Source of the DNA: Vreelandella zhaodongensis
GTDB lineage: Bacteria > Pseudomonadota > Gammaproteobacteria > Pseudomonadales > Halomonadaceae
Assembly: GCF_013415115.1 (NCBI RefSeq)
Contig: NZ_JACCDD010000006.1
Span: 124,001-188,000 of the forward strand
DNA: 64,000 nucleotides
Direction: 5' to 3'
The position numbers and the translations under genes were made by a program. The notes below the pieces were generated by a model that saw only the letters and a program-made list of their open reading frames with translations, searched no databases and was not told the origin of the DNA. Positions 8,105-17,425 of the stretch are shown here, piece by piece. Position 1 is the first letter of the stretch, and the number at the start of each line of letters is the position of its first letter.

Positions 8105-8512
8105 ATGTCAAAATCACCTGCACTGTTGCTCGCTACGATACTACTCAGCCTGACCACCTATGCCCAGGCTTCCGTTCAAGCGGCAGAATCGGCGGCGTTG
8201 GCGTGGTTAGAATCAATTGATAACGGTGAGTACCAGCAAGCCTGGGAAGCCTCTTCGCCGTTACTTAAAGCGCCGCTTTCATCTTCCATGTTGGCTCGCA
8301 CGGTAGAGTTAGCACGTAACGAGTTCGGGCAAGTTGAGTCAAGGCGGCGCATACGAGCTTCCAGGTATACATCAATGCCGGGCGCGCCTGATGGCGACTA
8401 CATGGTCTTTGTTTTTCAAACCCGTTTTGAAAATAAAGCACGGGGCATTGAAACCGTAACCCCCCACCTGGAAAACGGGACGTGGCGTGTTAGCGGCTAT
8501 TATGTAAACTGA
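8105..8512 (+). CDS. Secreted DUF4019 domain protein
   Basis: The 135-residue product has a Sec signal peptide (MSKSPALLLATILLSLTTYAQAS, cleavage near residue 22). Its mature domain shows the DUF4019 pattern: AALAWLESIDNGEYQQAWEASS at the start, LFKA-like helices, RRRIRASRYTSMPGAPDGDYMVFVFQTRFENK, and a terminal GTWRVSGYYV. Such domains are periplasmic and of unknown role, with a fold resembling NTF2-like cones. The gene stands alone, after a terminator and convergent with the alternative oxidase gene. Confidence 0.8.
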   Translation: MSKSPALLLATILLSLTTYAQASVQAAESAALAWLESIDNGEYQQAWEASSPLLKAPLSSSMLARTVELARNEFGQVESRRRIRASRYTSMPGAPDGDYMVFVFQTRFENKARGIETVTPHLENGTWRVSGYYVN

Positions 8513-8604
8513 TGTTTTCTCCATATGTTACTGCTGTTTGCTTTCACTTCTTTGCTGCGTTTGCCGCTTAACCGCAGCGCAAATTAGTGACTCGGGCAAA
8601 GGCA

Positions 8605-9240
8605 CTACGATAGCTGGTCGGCAAAATCGTGGTTAGTGTCGCGGTGGCCAGCTTCATCTGCACGAACGGCGATGACTACTTCGCGCAATCGCGCATCTTG
8701 TGGCAGGTTCCAGTAGTCAATGGCGATCTGTGGTGCGGGGATGTTCTCATATTCGCCGCTGTCGATACCTTCAAGGTATTCGGTATAGCTATAAACCGCT
8801 TCTTCTTCTAAATAGCCGACGACTCGATGAGCCGTTTTGCTTGAGCATAGGTAAAGCAGGAAAAAGAGGTTATAGAAAACACCTTGTGCCACCATGATGA
8901 TGAATCGCTCGAAGCGATTGGGTTTTGCGACCTCAATAAACGTCATTAAGTGCATGCGTTCATTTTCAGCTTCATCTAGCAGTGTGCGAATCCAGCCGTC
9001 ATCATCTTTAATGCGCCTTATTGAATGCAGGTGTTGAATCGCTCCTCCTACCATGCCAGGCACAGCGGCGACAGTTTCTAAGATGACCGCTCTGTGACCA
9101 TAACGGCCCGCAAAAAACACATCAGCGAAAAAGCGCATAAATCGCACTAAACGATAGGCGATGCGATCAGAAAGCCCGCGTGGCTGGTAGTGCGTCTGTT
9201 TCGTATCGGTTTCGTTTGAGTGGTCATCGTTGGTGCGCAT
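8605..9240 (-). CDS. Alternative oxidase (AOX), di-iron ubiquinol oxidase
   Basis: The 211-residue protein has the four-helix di-iron signature of alternative oxidases: [12 protein letters not shown], then [16 protein letters not shown] (E..H), [14 protein letters not shown] and [16 protein letters not shown] (E..H). Two hydrophobic stretches (for example [23 protein letters not shown]) would hold it at the inner membrane face. AOX oxidises ubiquinol with O2 without proton pumping and resists cyanide and NO. It is shorter than plant AOX because it lacks the long N-terminal extension, as usual in bacteria. The start ATG 9240 has a perfect AAGGAG 7 bases upstream. It is not part of an obvious operon. 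Confidence 0.93.
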   Translation of the reverse strand: MRTNDDHSNETDTKQTHYQPRGLSDRIAYRLVRFMRFFADVFFAGRYGHRAVILETVAAVPGMVGGAIQHLHSIRRIKDDDGWIRTLLDEAENERMHLMTFIEVAKPNRFERFIIMVAQGVFYNLFFLLYLCSSKTAHRVVGYLEEEAVYSYTEYLEGIDSGEYENIPAPQIAIDYWNLPQDARLREVVIAVRADEAGHRDTNHDFADQLS

Positions 9241-9544
9241 CGTTGTGCTCCTTATCTAAAATGTTCTAGCAGTACGACTTCTGTATAAGAGCGTGGTTCA
9301 CCTCATCAGGCTAAACAGTTAAAAAAACGAGTGTTTACTATTATTGATTTATGGCGCGTCCATCCAGGCGTGCTACGTTGAATGAGATACCTGTGAGAGT
9401 CGCTAGTTATTCGTAGGCTGTACGAAATATAGGTTTTGTGAAACAAGATGGCATTGAGGCGGTCTTTAGTACAAGGCGTTCTTTGATATAAGGCGGGCTC
9501 TGATACAGATAGCTAGGCAATAGCGCGGAGCGCGGGGAGCTAAT
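9241..9544. other. Divergent promoter region, aox / nfeD
   Basis: This 304-base region separates the divergent alternative oxidase and nfeD genes and should carry both promoters. I see the aox ribosome site (AAGGAG) at its left edge and a purine-rich GGGGAGC before nfeD at its right edge. I found no clear NsrR-like or other palindromic operator, no terminator and no small gene. Confidence 0.4.
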
Positions 9545-10915
9545 ATGCAAGCCCTTTCTCTCAAATCGCATTGGCTTTGGATACTGCTGGCGGGTGTCAT
9601 GATGGCCACATTGTCAGTTGCTTGGCAGGCGGTGGCGCAGAACGGTGATAGAACCGCGTTGGTGCTTCACGTTGAGGGAGCCATCGGCCCAGCAACCAAA
9701 GACTATTTTGAGCGTGGCCTTAAGCGTGCCCAAGAGCAAGGCAGTGAGCTGGTTATCGTTGAGCTAAACACGCCAGGTGGGCTGGTTGAAACCACCCGTG
9801 ACATGATTCAAACCATGCTCAACGCTGACATTCCAGTCGTCATGTATGTCTCCCCCAGCGGTGCGCGTGCGGCAAGCGCGGGTACCTATCTGCTTTATGG
9901 CAGTCATGTAGCAGCCATGGCGCCTTCTACTCATCTTGGCTCAGCGACGCCCGTACAGATGGGCAGCCCTGGTTTTTCTAGGGAGGCAGAAGATGACAAT
10001 GGTGACACGTCAGATTCTGCACGTGAGAGCAGTGCCATGGAGCGGAAGGTTCTCGAAGATGCCGTTAGTTTTATTCGTGGTCTGGCAGAGCGCCATGGCC
10101 GCAATGCGGATTGGGCTGAAGAAGCGGTGCGCGATGCGGTAAACCTAACGGCTACGGAAGCGCTTGAACTAAACGTTATCGATGTGGTGGCACGAGATAT
10201 CGATGACCTGCTGACACAGCTAGAAGGCATGACAGTGGCGATGGAGCGTGGCGATGTCACCTTGGTGACAGAGCACCTGACAGTCGAGCGTTTTGATCCT
10301 GACTGGCGTACCCAGCTGCTGTCGTTTATTACCAATCCAAATATTGCTTATTTCTTGATGATTATTGGCTTCTATGGGCTGATTTTTGAACTCTCTAGCC
10401 CAGGGAGTCTTTTTCCCGGCACGATCGGCGTAATTTCGCTGCTGTTAGCGATGTTTGCTTTTCAGTTATTGCCTATCAATTATGCAGGACTTGCGTTAGT
10501 GGTCGTGGGGATCGCGCTGATGGTGGGAGAGGCGTTGCTACCTAGTTTTGGCGTGTTAGGGGTAGGTGGGCTTGTGGCTTTCGTGCTGGGCTCAGTGATG
10601 CTAATGGATGCTGAGTACTTGGCTATATCAGTACCCTTAATTGGCGGGGTAGCCTTAATTTCAGGAGGCTTAATGCTGTGGACACTGATGCGCTTCGCAA
10701 CGTTGCGTCGCCGCCCGGCACACAGTGGTGCTGAACAGTTGATCGGCGAAGAGGCGGTAGCACTCGAGGATTTTAATACCCGCGGCCACGTCCGCCTGCA
10801 TGGCGAGCGTTGGAATGCGGTGTCTGACGTTCCCGTCAAACAGGGAGATACTTTGAAGGTAATACGGCTTGATGGATTAACTGTGCATGTGGCTCCTCAT
10901 GTAGCTCCCCATTAA
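9545..10915 (+). CDS. NfeD-family membrane serine protease (ClpP-class)
   Basis: The 456-residue protein begins with a signal/anchor segment and has a ClpP/crotonase-like domain (about residues 35-230) with VELNTPGGLVETTRDMIQ and SGARAASAGTYLL, whose Ser is the nucleophile; the Lys in MERKVLEDAVSF is the likely partner. A cluster of 4-5 membrane helices follows (about residues 255-385), then a C-terminal OB-fold typical of NfeD (GEEAVALEDFNTRGHVRLHGERWNAV). Long NfeD proteases cleave stomatin-type proteins, and the slipin gene follows 30 bases later, so the pair is a classic nfeD-stomatin operon linked to membrane quality control. Confidence 0.92.
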   Translation: MQALSLKSHWLWILLAGVMMATLSVAWQAVAQNGDRTALVLHVEGAIGPATKDYFERGLKRAQEQGSELVIVELNTPGGLVETTRDMIQTMLNADIPVVMYVSPSGARAASAGTYLLYGSHVAAMAPSTHLGSATPVQMGSPGFSREAEDDNGDTSDSARESSAMERKVLEDAVSFIRGLAERHGRNADWAEEAVRDAVNLTATEALELNVIDVVARDIDDLLTQLEGMTVAMERGDVTLVTEHLTVERFDPDWRTQLLSFITNPNIAYFLMIIGFYGLIFELSSPGSLFPGTIGVISLLLAMFAFQLLPINYAGLALVVVGIALMVGEALLPSFGVLGVGGLVAFVLGSVMLMDAEYLAISVPLIGGVALISGGLMLWTLMRFATLRRRPAHSGAEQLIGEEAVALEDFNTRGHVRLHGERWNAVSDVPVKQGDTLKVIRLDGLTVHVAPHVAPH

Positions 10916-10945
10916 CGAGAAACCAACTGCTAAGCGAGGTGCGCA

Positions 10946-11734
10946 ATGATTGTTTCCTATTTTGTTCCCGTCGTACTTGTGGTGATGCTATTGGCCGCCT
11001 CTATTCGTATTCTTCCGGAATATAAACGAGGCGTTGTCTTTTTCCTGGGGCGTTATCAAACGGTGAAAGGACCAGGTCTTGTGATTGTGATTCCTGGGGT
11101 GCAGAAAATGGAAGTGGTTGATCTGCGGGTCATCACCATGGATGTGCCGGAGCAGGATGTGATTTCCCAGGATAACGTAACGGTTAAGGTCAATGCCGTG
11201 CTGTATTTTCGCGTGGTTGATCCAGAGAAGGCGATTATTCAGGTAGAAAACTTCACTCAGGCGACCAGTCAGCTCGCTCAGACAACGCTTCGTTCGGTGC
11301 TAGGTAAGCATGATCTTGATGAGATGCTTTCAGAGCGGGACAAGCTTAATGATGATATCCAGGAAATTATCGATACTCAGACAGAGGCTTGGGGGATCAA
11401 AGTTGCCAACGTCGAGATTAAACACGTGGATTTGGATGAGAGCATGATCCGTGCGATTGCGCGCCAAGCAGAGGCTGAGCGTGAACGTCGCGCTAAGGTT
11501 ATCCACGCGGAAGGGGAGCTTCAGGCATCAAGGAAACTCGTTGAAGCAGCCAATGTGATGCAGGAAAATTCGGCTGCTCTGCAGCTTCGCTATCTGCAAA
11601 CCATGAGCGATATGAGTAACAAAAACGCATCGACGATAGTCTTCCCGTTGCCAATGGACATCATGGAAGCCTTTAAGGACATGAAGGCCAAACATAAGGC
11701 GTCAGCGCCGGATAATAAACAAGACGATGCTTAG
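10946..11734 (+). CDS. Slipin / stomatin-like SPFH protein
   Basis: The 262-residue product has one N-terminal membrane segment ([17 protein letters not shown]) and a prohibitin/SPFH domain: [57 protein letters not shown], then [20 protein letters not shown] and [15 protein letters not shown] charged coiled coil ([19 protein letters not shown]) follows. Slipins form oligomeric membrane scaffolds, and the C-terminal hydrophobic part is the usual target of the partner NfeD protease encoded directly upstream. The sequence fits the p-stomatin group. The downstream neighbour is convergent. Confidence 0.93.
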   Translation: MIVSYFVPVVLVVMLLAASIRILPEYKRGVVFFLGRYQTVKGPGLVIVIPGVQKMEVVDLRVITMDVPEQDVISQDNVTVKVNAVLYFRVVDPEKAIIQVENFTQATSQLAQTTLRSVLGKHDLDEMLSERDKLNDDIQEIIDTQTEAWGIKVANVEIKHVDLDESMIRAIARQAEAERERRAKVIHAEGELQASRKLVEAANVMQENSAALQLRYLQTMSDMSNKNASTIVFPLPMDIMEAFKDMKAKHKASAPDNKQDDA

Positions 11735-11857
11735 AATAAACATGAAATAACCCGCTGCCAGTTGGCTGCTTTAGCACGTTCAACTTTAGCTCGTGGGCTA
11801 ATCAGCACAGCTGGCGGCGGTTAATCTGCCAACGCCGACTTTTCAAAAGCTGGCCTG

Positions 11858-12469
11858 CTAAGAGGCTAAGCGCAGCGCAAAGCCAATCAGTAGCGTGCCA
11901 AATACCCAGTTCTGTATTTTTTGCTTTGTTTGATTGCCTGCAACCCAGCGCTGCATTTTTGCTCCAATGCAGGCGTATACGGCATCGTACAGTAGCCCTA
12001 CGCTCACCATCATGATTCCTAGCAGAGTGAACTGAAGGGGAACTGACCCCTGTTCGGCATGGACAAACTGCGGCAGTAACACCGAGCAAAAAAGTAGCGA
12101 TTTGGGGTTTAATAGATTCGTTAGCAACCCACGTCGCCACGCCATGTAATAGCTGCCGTTAAGTGGCACTTGTTGTTGATTTATCGATGTACGAGGTTGC
12201 GTCCGAATAAACTGCAAAGCCAGCCAAACCAAGTAGGCAGCACCAACGTAGCGAACCACATCAAATAGCCATGGTGCGGCAATAAAAAGTGCTGCCAATC
12301 CTAACCCTGCCAAGGCGACATGCGCGCCTCTGGCAATTGCCAACCCTAGCGCGGTGGCCAGCCCGTGGCCACGACCAAGGGTGCTGCTGGTATGCAGCAC
12401 GAGCAGCATATCAGGGCCGGGTATTAGGTAAACGATGGCTAAAGCGCCTATAAAAAGCCCGAACTCCAT
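11858..12469 (-). CDS. LysE-family amino acid exporter
   Basis: The 203-residue membrane protein has six predicted helices and the family signatures YLIPGPDMLLVLHTSSTLGRGHGLATALG near the N-terminus and RRGLLTNLLNPKSLLFCSVLLPQFV in the middle. LysE/RhtB proteins export basic, neutral or aromatic amino acids or related solutes. It is divergently transcribed from an Lrp/AsnC-type regulator, the usual pairing in which the regulator senses the exported amino acid. The substrate is not determined by sequence alone. Confidence 0.9.
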   Translation of the reverse strand: MEFGLFIGALAIVYLIPGPDMLLVLHTSSTLGRGHGLATALGLAIARGAHVALAGLGLAALFIAAPWLFDVVRYVGAAYLVWLALQFIRTQPRTSINQQQVPLNGSYYMAWRRGLLTNLLNPKSLLFCSVLLPQFVHAEQGSVPLQFTLLGIMMVSVGLLYDAVYACIGAKMQRWVAGNQTKQKIQNWVFGTLLIGFALRLAS

Positions 12470-12611
12470 GGTTGCGTCCTGTTAGTGACAAATCGCGTTG
12501 AGAGGAGGCTCATGGTAACGTTAAAGCGCTGAGCGTTATCTTGTCATTTACACCTATAAGAATTATTTTTTTGCTATTTTGTGCCAATTTTAATAATGGA
12601 AATAATGATAT

Positions 12612-13085
12612 ATGCCAAATTCCAAGTTGGATGCTACTGACCGCCGACTGCTTGCGTTGCTCCAAGGTGATGCGCGTTTAACGAATGTAGAGCTAGCCGA
12701 GAAGGTGAACTTGTCACCGTCTCCCTGCTTACGCCGTGTGCGGCGCTTGGAAGCCAGCGGCATTATTCGTGGCTATCATGCCGAGCTTGATCGCCGAAGC
12801 GTTGGGTTGGAGCTAACCGTGTTTGTTGGTATTAAGGTGGAGCGACACCATGAAGAGCAGGCAAACGCCTTCCGTGAAGCCGTCGTGAAATTACCTGAAG
12901 TGGTAACAGCACACCTTGTATCTGGTGAATCAGATTTTCTGCTACAAGTCGTGGTGCCGAGTTTGGTTGCTTATGATGCATTCTTGACCGGTACACTGCT
13001 GCGTTTGCCAGGGGTAAGCGATATCCGCAGCAACTTTGCCATTCAGCCGGTGAAGGAGTACGGAATTTTGCCGCTAACTGACTGA
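12612..13085 (+). CDS. Lrp/AsnC-family transcriptional regulator
   Basis: The 157-residue protein has an N-terminal winged helix (LDATDRRLLALLQGDARLTNVELAEKVNLSPSPCLRRVRRLEASGIIRGYHAELD) and a C-terminal RAM ligand domain (LTVFVGIKVERH, VTAHLVSGESDFLLQVVVP, LPGVSDIRSNFAIQPVKE). SPSPCLRRVRRLE is the recognition helix seen in Lrp-like proteins. It is divergent from the LysE-family exporter gene across 142 AT-rich bases, which most likely hold its binding sites. It is expected to respond to an amino acid and control export. Confidence 0.92.
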   Translation: MPNSKLDATDRRLLALLQGDARLTNVELAEKVNLSPSPCLRRVRRLEASGIIRGYHAELDRRSVGLELTVFVGIKVERHHEEQANAFREAVVKLPEVVTAHLVSGESDFLLQVVVPSLVAYDAFLTGTLLRLPGVSDIRSNFAIQPVKEYGILPLTD

Positions 13086-13263
13086 GATAAAGAGGCTATG
13101 GCTTGGTTGGCGTGGTGCTTGGCTATTGCAATTGAGACGTTGTTGGGCATCTAACTGCATTGCGCAAGATTCGGGTAGGCTTGGTGGCATGGGGTGGTTA
13201 AGCTTGCCCTATATTCTGATTGCCCTGTGCTTTCCCTCGTTTAGCTCCGATGAGAACGTCTTT

Positions 13264-14127
13264 ATGAATGATTATGCCCGTATCGAAAAAGCGATGGCCT
13301 ATATGGTGGCCAATGCCGCCAGCCAGCCAAGTTTGGAAACAGTGGCGGCGCAAGTGCATTTGAGTGCTTACCATTTCCAGCGGCTATTTTGTCGTTTTGC
13401 GGGTATCAGCCCCAAGCGCTTTTTACAGGCGCTGACCTTGGAGCGGGGCAAACAGCTAATCGCATCGTCAGAAAGCCTTACCAATACCGTGCATGAACTA
13501 GGGCTGAGCGGCGGCTCGCGGCTTTATGATCACTTTGTACAGTTAGAAGCGGTCACTCCGGGTGAGTTTAAACGCCAAGGAGAGGGGCTAGAGATTGCGT
13601 ATGGGGTGCATCCCACGCCTTTTGGCGAGATGTTAGTGGCGATGACACCGAGAGGGATTTGTCGAATGGCCTTTGTGGTGTCAACCAGCCAGGAAGCGCT
13701 GCTGGCGCAACTAGCGAAACAGTGGCCGCGCAGTACGCTCTGCCATCGCCCTGACACCACTCGTTATGCGGTAGAGGCCCTGTTTACAACATCTACTAAA
13801 ACGACGTGCGCTAACCATTCGCCTGCCACGCTGTCGCTCCACGTGAGCGGTACTAATTTCCAGATTGCCGTATGGCGCGCGCTGCTCACCATTCCTGAAG
13901 GGCAGTTGGCGAGCTACTCGCAAATTGCCCAGGCACTAGGCACGCCGAAATCATCACGAGCGGTGGGTAATGCGGTAGGCGCTAACCCCATTGCACTTTG
14001 GATTCCCTGCCATCGGGTAATCCAACAAAGCGGTGCGCTAGGCGGCTACCGCTGGGGCATTGAAACGAAGCAGCAGGTGCAGGCGTGGGAAGCGGCCCAG
14101 CATTCTCCCTTGCTCGAGCCGCATTAA
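13264..14127 (+). CDS. Ada-like fusion: AraC HTH plus O6-methylguanine-DNA methyltransferase
   Basis: The 287-residue product joins an AraC-type double helix-turn-helix (LETVAAQVHLSAYHFQRLFCRFAGISPKRFLQALTLERGKQLI, residues about 22-100) to an alkyltransferase domain with the acceptor-Cys motif ALWIPCHRVIQQSGALGGYRWG. It is shorter than E. coli Ada because the N-terminal zinc/phosphotriester-accepting Cys domain is missing, so it should repair O6-alkylguanine, and how it would be activated as a regulator is unclear. The frame extends upstream to 13126, but ATG 13264 starts the conserved domain. It is convergent with the glutaminase gene with a 7-base gap. Confidence 0.9.
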   Translation: MNDYARIEKAMAYMVANAASQPSLETVAAQVHLSAYHFQRLFCRFAGISPKRFLQALTLERGKQLIASSESLTNTVHELGLSGGSRLYDHFVQLEAVTPGEFKRQGEGLEIAYGVHPTPFGEMLVAMTPRGICRMAFVVSTSQEALLAQLAKQWPRSTLCHRPDTTRYAVEALFTTSTKTTCANHSPATLSLHVSGTNFQIAVWRALLTIPEGQLASYSQIAQALGTPKSSRAVGNAVGANPIALWIPCHRVIQQSGALGGYRWGIETKQQVQAWEAAQHSPLLEPH

Positions 14128-14134
14128 CTCTGAA

Positions 14135-15055
14135 TTAATGCCCAAACACCGACCAACCGGTGTGTTGGACAAACATTTCCAACGCGCGTGTGCCCAATAG
14201 GCTATTGCCGTATTTATCCAGTCCGGGTGACCAGACGGCCAGCGAACCACGCCCAGGTGCAATAGCCAAAATCCCACCGCCTACGCCACTTTTGCCGGGC
14301 AGGCCAACGCGGAAGGCAAACTCCCCCGACGCATCGTAGTGGCCGCACATCATCATTAGTGAATTAATTCGGCGCGCCCGCTGAGGCGATACCACGCGTA
14401 AATTGCTCGGCTGATTGACGCCGTCAGAGGCCAAAAACAGCCCAGCGTGGGCAAGTTGATCGCAGCTCATGGCAATCGCACACTGGTGAAAGTAGGTGCC
14501 GAGCACCTTGTCGACATCATGACGCAGGCGGCCAAAGGCTTTCATAAAATGAGCCAGTGAGGCGTTGCGGTCTTTATGCTGCATTTCGGAAGCCGCTACC
14601 TGATGGTCAAAACAGATACTGTTATCGTCGGCGATGTAGCGCACAAAACTAAGAATTTCTGCCAGTGTCTCTTTAGGCTCGTGACCCATCATGATGGCGT
14701 CAACGATTGCAATCGCCCCAGCATTAATAAACGGATTGCGTGGTTTGCCGCCTTCATGTTCCAACTGAACAATGGAGTTGAACGGGTCGCCAGAAGGCTC
14801 TCTCCCGACCTGCGACCATAACCCGTCGCCCCATTTTCCAAGCGCAATGGTTAGAGTGAAGACCTTGGAAATGCTTTGAATCGAAAAAGGGGTGGTGGCG
14901 CAGCCCGCAGAGTAACGTTGGCCGTCTACCGTGGCCAGGCTAATGGCAAACTGGTGAGGATCCACATGAGCAAGCTGAGGAATGTAGTCGGCCACTTTGC
15001 CCCGTTCGGTTTCAAGGGCTAGCTCGGCGACAATATTATTGAGTAATTCTTGCAT
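14135..15055 (-). CDS. glsA: Glutaminase
   Basis: The 306-residue protein has the serine-dependent beta-lactamase-like glutaminase fold. The Ser-x-x-Lys motif is in [22 protein letters not shown], followed by [31 protein letters not shown], a central Asn/Tyr region, and [18 protein letters not shown] near the C-terminus. It hydrolyses glutamine to glutamate and ammonia in the cytosol. The length (about 300-310) is normal for the family. It is monocistronic, divergent from the autotransporter gene and convergent with the Ada-like gene. The letter A or B of the paralogue cannot be decided with certainty. Confidence 0.93.
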   Translation of the reverse strand: MQELLNNIVAELALETERGKVADYIPQLAHVDPHQFAISLATVDGQRYSAGCATTPFSIQSISKVFTLTIALGKWGDGLWSQVGREPSGDPFNSIVQLEHEGGKPRNPFINAGAIAIVDAIMMGHEPKETLAEILSFVRYIADDNSICFDHQVAASEMQHKDRNASLAHFMKAFGRLRHDVDKVLGTYFHQCAIAMSCDQLAHAGLFLASDGVNQPSNLRVVSPQRARRINSLMMMCGHYDASGEFAFRVGLPGKSGVGGGILAIAPGRGSLAVWSPGLDKYGNSLLGTRALEMFVQHTGWSVFGH

Positions 15056-15180
15056 CTAATACGTATTCGTTTGGCAGCGTGAGGCGCTACCCTAGCGGAA
15101 ATTAGCAAGCTTGTCTGCTGAAACCCCATCCCTTGCGTACAGAGTTCTCTCAGTATTAAATGCACACAGCTCCTCTTTTC

Positions 15181-15206
15181 GTATACCGCCTCTAGGAGGC
15201 ATATAC
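15181..15206 (+). promoter_or_regulatory. Inverted repeat in front of the autotransporter gene
   Basis: GTATA-CC-GCCTC-TAG-GAGGC-A-TATAC forms two nested matched arms with a small bulge, and ends 34 bases before the preferred ATG. It contains an AGGAGG sequence that could be masked in the hairpin. It could be an operator or a 5-prime leader hairpin. There is no T-run, so it is not a terminator. Confidence 0.4.
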
Positions 15207-15240
15207 GTAAAGCCTTATATTGATACAAAAGGTGGCCATG

Positions 15241-17415
15241 ATGCTCAAACAGCGGCCTCTCTTCCTGGCAGCGGGGATAGCGATTGGGCTGTCTTTATCA
15301 GGATGCAGCTCAAGTGGTGGTGGCGGCGGCGGTCAGCACGCATCAGGCAGTTCGCCATCTCGTCCTAGTCCTGCTCCTCTCGAACCTGGGCTGGTTCGTG
15401 TTGCAGTGGCTGACAGCGCCTTTGATGTCGCCACGATTACCAGCGCTGAGCGAGTAATAGACAGCTTAGATGTCCATACCAACACGACAGATGTTAGTGG
15501 TGTTGATGAGTGGCATGGTAATGCGGTGGCCTCGACGATTACCGGAGGTTCGTTGGGGAGTGCGCGTCTTGATCTGCTCAAAGTTGAAGACGGCCAAGGA
15601 GATACTTTTAGCAATGCGCTTGATTACGCCATAGGTGAAGCGGCACTCAGGGGCGCACGCGTAATCAATGCAAGTTTCTCTCGTCGCCTTGAAGCGAGCG
15701 ACCCTCGGCTTTCATTTAATGGCGTATCTTCCGGAGCATCGTTTCAGCGGGTAGTGGATGCGAATGATGGCAAAGGAGCCGTTTACGTGGTCAGCGCTGG
15801 CAATAGTGGCGGCGCTATCGATACTCAGGGCAACGCTATTTATGATAGGCACCCCGATTTGTATCGCATGATGCTCATTGCGGTAGGTACGACAGAAGAT
15901 GGTTCGATTCATCCACTCAGTAGCTATCCAGGTGATGATAGTCGTCTACAAGAGCGCACAGTAGGCGCTGAATATGCTAATCGCCAGGAAGAGGCTCAAG
16001 GGACGTCTATTTCTGCAGCGCGTGTCTCCGAATATGCGGCGGGAATAGTTGCTCAGTGGCCTCATCTGACGGCTCGGGAAGCAAGCCAGCGGCTGCTGGA
16101 TACCGCACGACAGGACAATGAGTTATTTCAGCACAATAGTTGTGGCGAAACAGGCACTTTGAATTGCGGCGCTTACTATCTAGGCCAGGGCGAAGCAGAT
16201 ATCGATGCAGCGCTAGCGCCAGAAGGTGAGCTGGTGGTAAGCCAGAGCCAGCGTATATCTGAAGGTGGTGAGTCGGCGGATAGTTCGTTTATGCAGCTGT
16301 CCGGTGCTTATGGCAATGCGGTAGCGGCGTCTGGTGTGCTTGATAATGTAGCGGTATTCGATGCGCTCGGGCGTGATTACCAACTCAACCTTGGTTTGCA
16401 TGCTCAGCCGCGCACACGGCGTGCGATACAGCTCCGTGATCAAATGGAGCAGCTGTCTCAGGCATCTGCCTATGCGAAACAGACGCAATCCATCGAGCAG
16501 GGGAATTACCGTTTTACGTCTAGCAATAACAGTATGGGTGATGTCTTGAGTAGTCGTTTCGACGGTACTTTTGGTGACGTACAGTTGAGCGCATTTAGCT
16601 TTGCTGGCGACCAGCCTGATCCCATGAGTGGCTATATGGAGTCGGCCATGATGCCGATGATCTCCTTTCAAGCAGGGTCTGAATTGACCCAGGCATTTGA
16701 GTCAGTCAATGGTGTAAAAACCCGCTATCCGCTGGGTGAGCAGCTAAGCTTGACGGCCTCCCACTGGGTCGGTGGTGTAAACAGCATGGAGAGTCACAGC
16801 GACTACCGTGCAAACCGTTCAGACGTAGGACTGGCACTTCAGGTGTCACCTGCCCTTAGTGTTAGTGGTTATGTAGGCCAGTTAGATGAGCAGCAAGGCC
16901 TGTTGGGGGCCAGTGGCAGCGGAGCCCTGGGGTTGGGCGAGCAAAACCAAATGGCGTTTGCAGGCATTGGCTTACAGGCAGCATTTAATAATGGTTTTAG
17001 CGGTTTTGCAGAGTTTGAGCAGGGGCGAGGCAGCGCTGTCGGCAGCGGTCTATTGACCCGAATAGATGATATAAAGGCACAGCAAATGGCGTTGGGCGTA
17101 CAGTGGTCTGGAAGCGGTCAGCGTGCCGATGAACGCGCTGCATTTACCCTCCGCCAGCCACTGCGGATCGCTAGCGCAAATGCACTCTTCGATGTGCCAG
17201 TAGGGCGTCGCTTAGACGGTAGTGTCATCCGCGAGACTCGCAGTGCCTCGCTTGAGCCTTCAGGCCGTCAATTGGATATTGAGCTGGGGTACGCATTCCC
17301 GACGAGTGACCGCAGCCTGTGGCAGTTTAATCTGTTGCATACACTTGAACCAGGCCATGATGCTGATGCCCCAAGCGATTCCGCTGCGATGGTAAATTAC
17401 ACTTACGCTTGGTAA
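15241..17415 (+). CDS. Subtilisin-like (S8) autotransporter lipoprotein
   Basis: The 724-residue product starts with a lipoprotein signal ending LSLSGC, then a Ser/Gly-rich linker. The protease domain shows the subtilase triad: Asp in [11 protein letters not shown], His in [15 protein letters not shown] and Ser in [17 protein letters not shown]; Asn of the oxyanion hole is in VVSAGNSGG. The last 270 or so residues alternate polar and hydrophobic strands with many Gly and end MVNYTYAW, consistent with an outer-membrane autotransporter barrel. Lipidated subtilase autotransporters such as NalP and SphB1 process other surface proteins, a plausible role here. AAAGGTGG precedes the ATG pair at 15238/15241. 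Confidence 0.88.
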   Translation: MLKQRPLFLAAGIAIGLSLSGCSSSGGGGGGQHASGSSPSRPSPAPLEPGLVRVAVADSAFDVATITSAERVIDSLDVHTNTTDVSGVDEWHGNAVASTITGGSLGSARLDLLKVEDGQGDTFSNALDYAIGEAALRGARVINASFSRRLEASDPRLSFNGVSSGASFQRVVDANDGKGAVYVVSAGNSGGAIDTQGNAIYDRHPDLYRMMLIAVGTTEDGSIHPLSSYPGDDSRLQERTVGAEYANRQEEAQGTSISAARVSEYAAGIVAQWPHLTAREASQRLLDTARQDNELFQHNSCGETGTLNCGAYYLGQGEADIDAALAPEGELVVSQSQRISEGGESADSSFMQLSGAYGNAVAASGVLDNVAVFDALGRDYQLNLGLHAQPRTRRAIQLRDQMEQLSQASAYAKQTQSIEQGNYRFTSSNNSMGDVLSSRFDGTFGDVQLSAFSFAGDQPDPMSGYMESAMMPMISFQAGSELTQAFESVNGVKTRYPLGEQLSLTASHWVGGVNSMESHSDYRANRSDVGLALQVSPALSVSGYVGQLDEQQGLLGASGSGALGLGEQNQMAFAGIGLQAAFNNGFSGFAEFEQGRGSAVGSGLLTRIDDIKAQQMALGVQWSGSGQRADERAAFTLRQPLRIASANALFDVPVGRRLDGSVIRETRSASLEPSGRQLDIELGYAFPTSDRSLWQFNLLHTLEPGHDADAPSDSAAMVNYTYAW

Positions 17416-17425
17416 TTGGCAGTCT

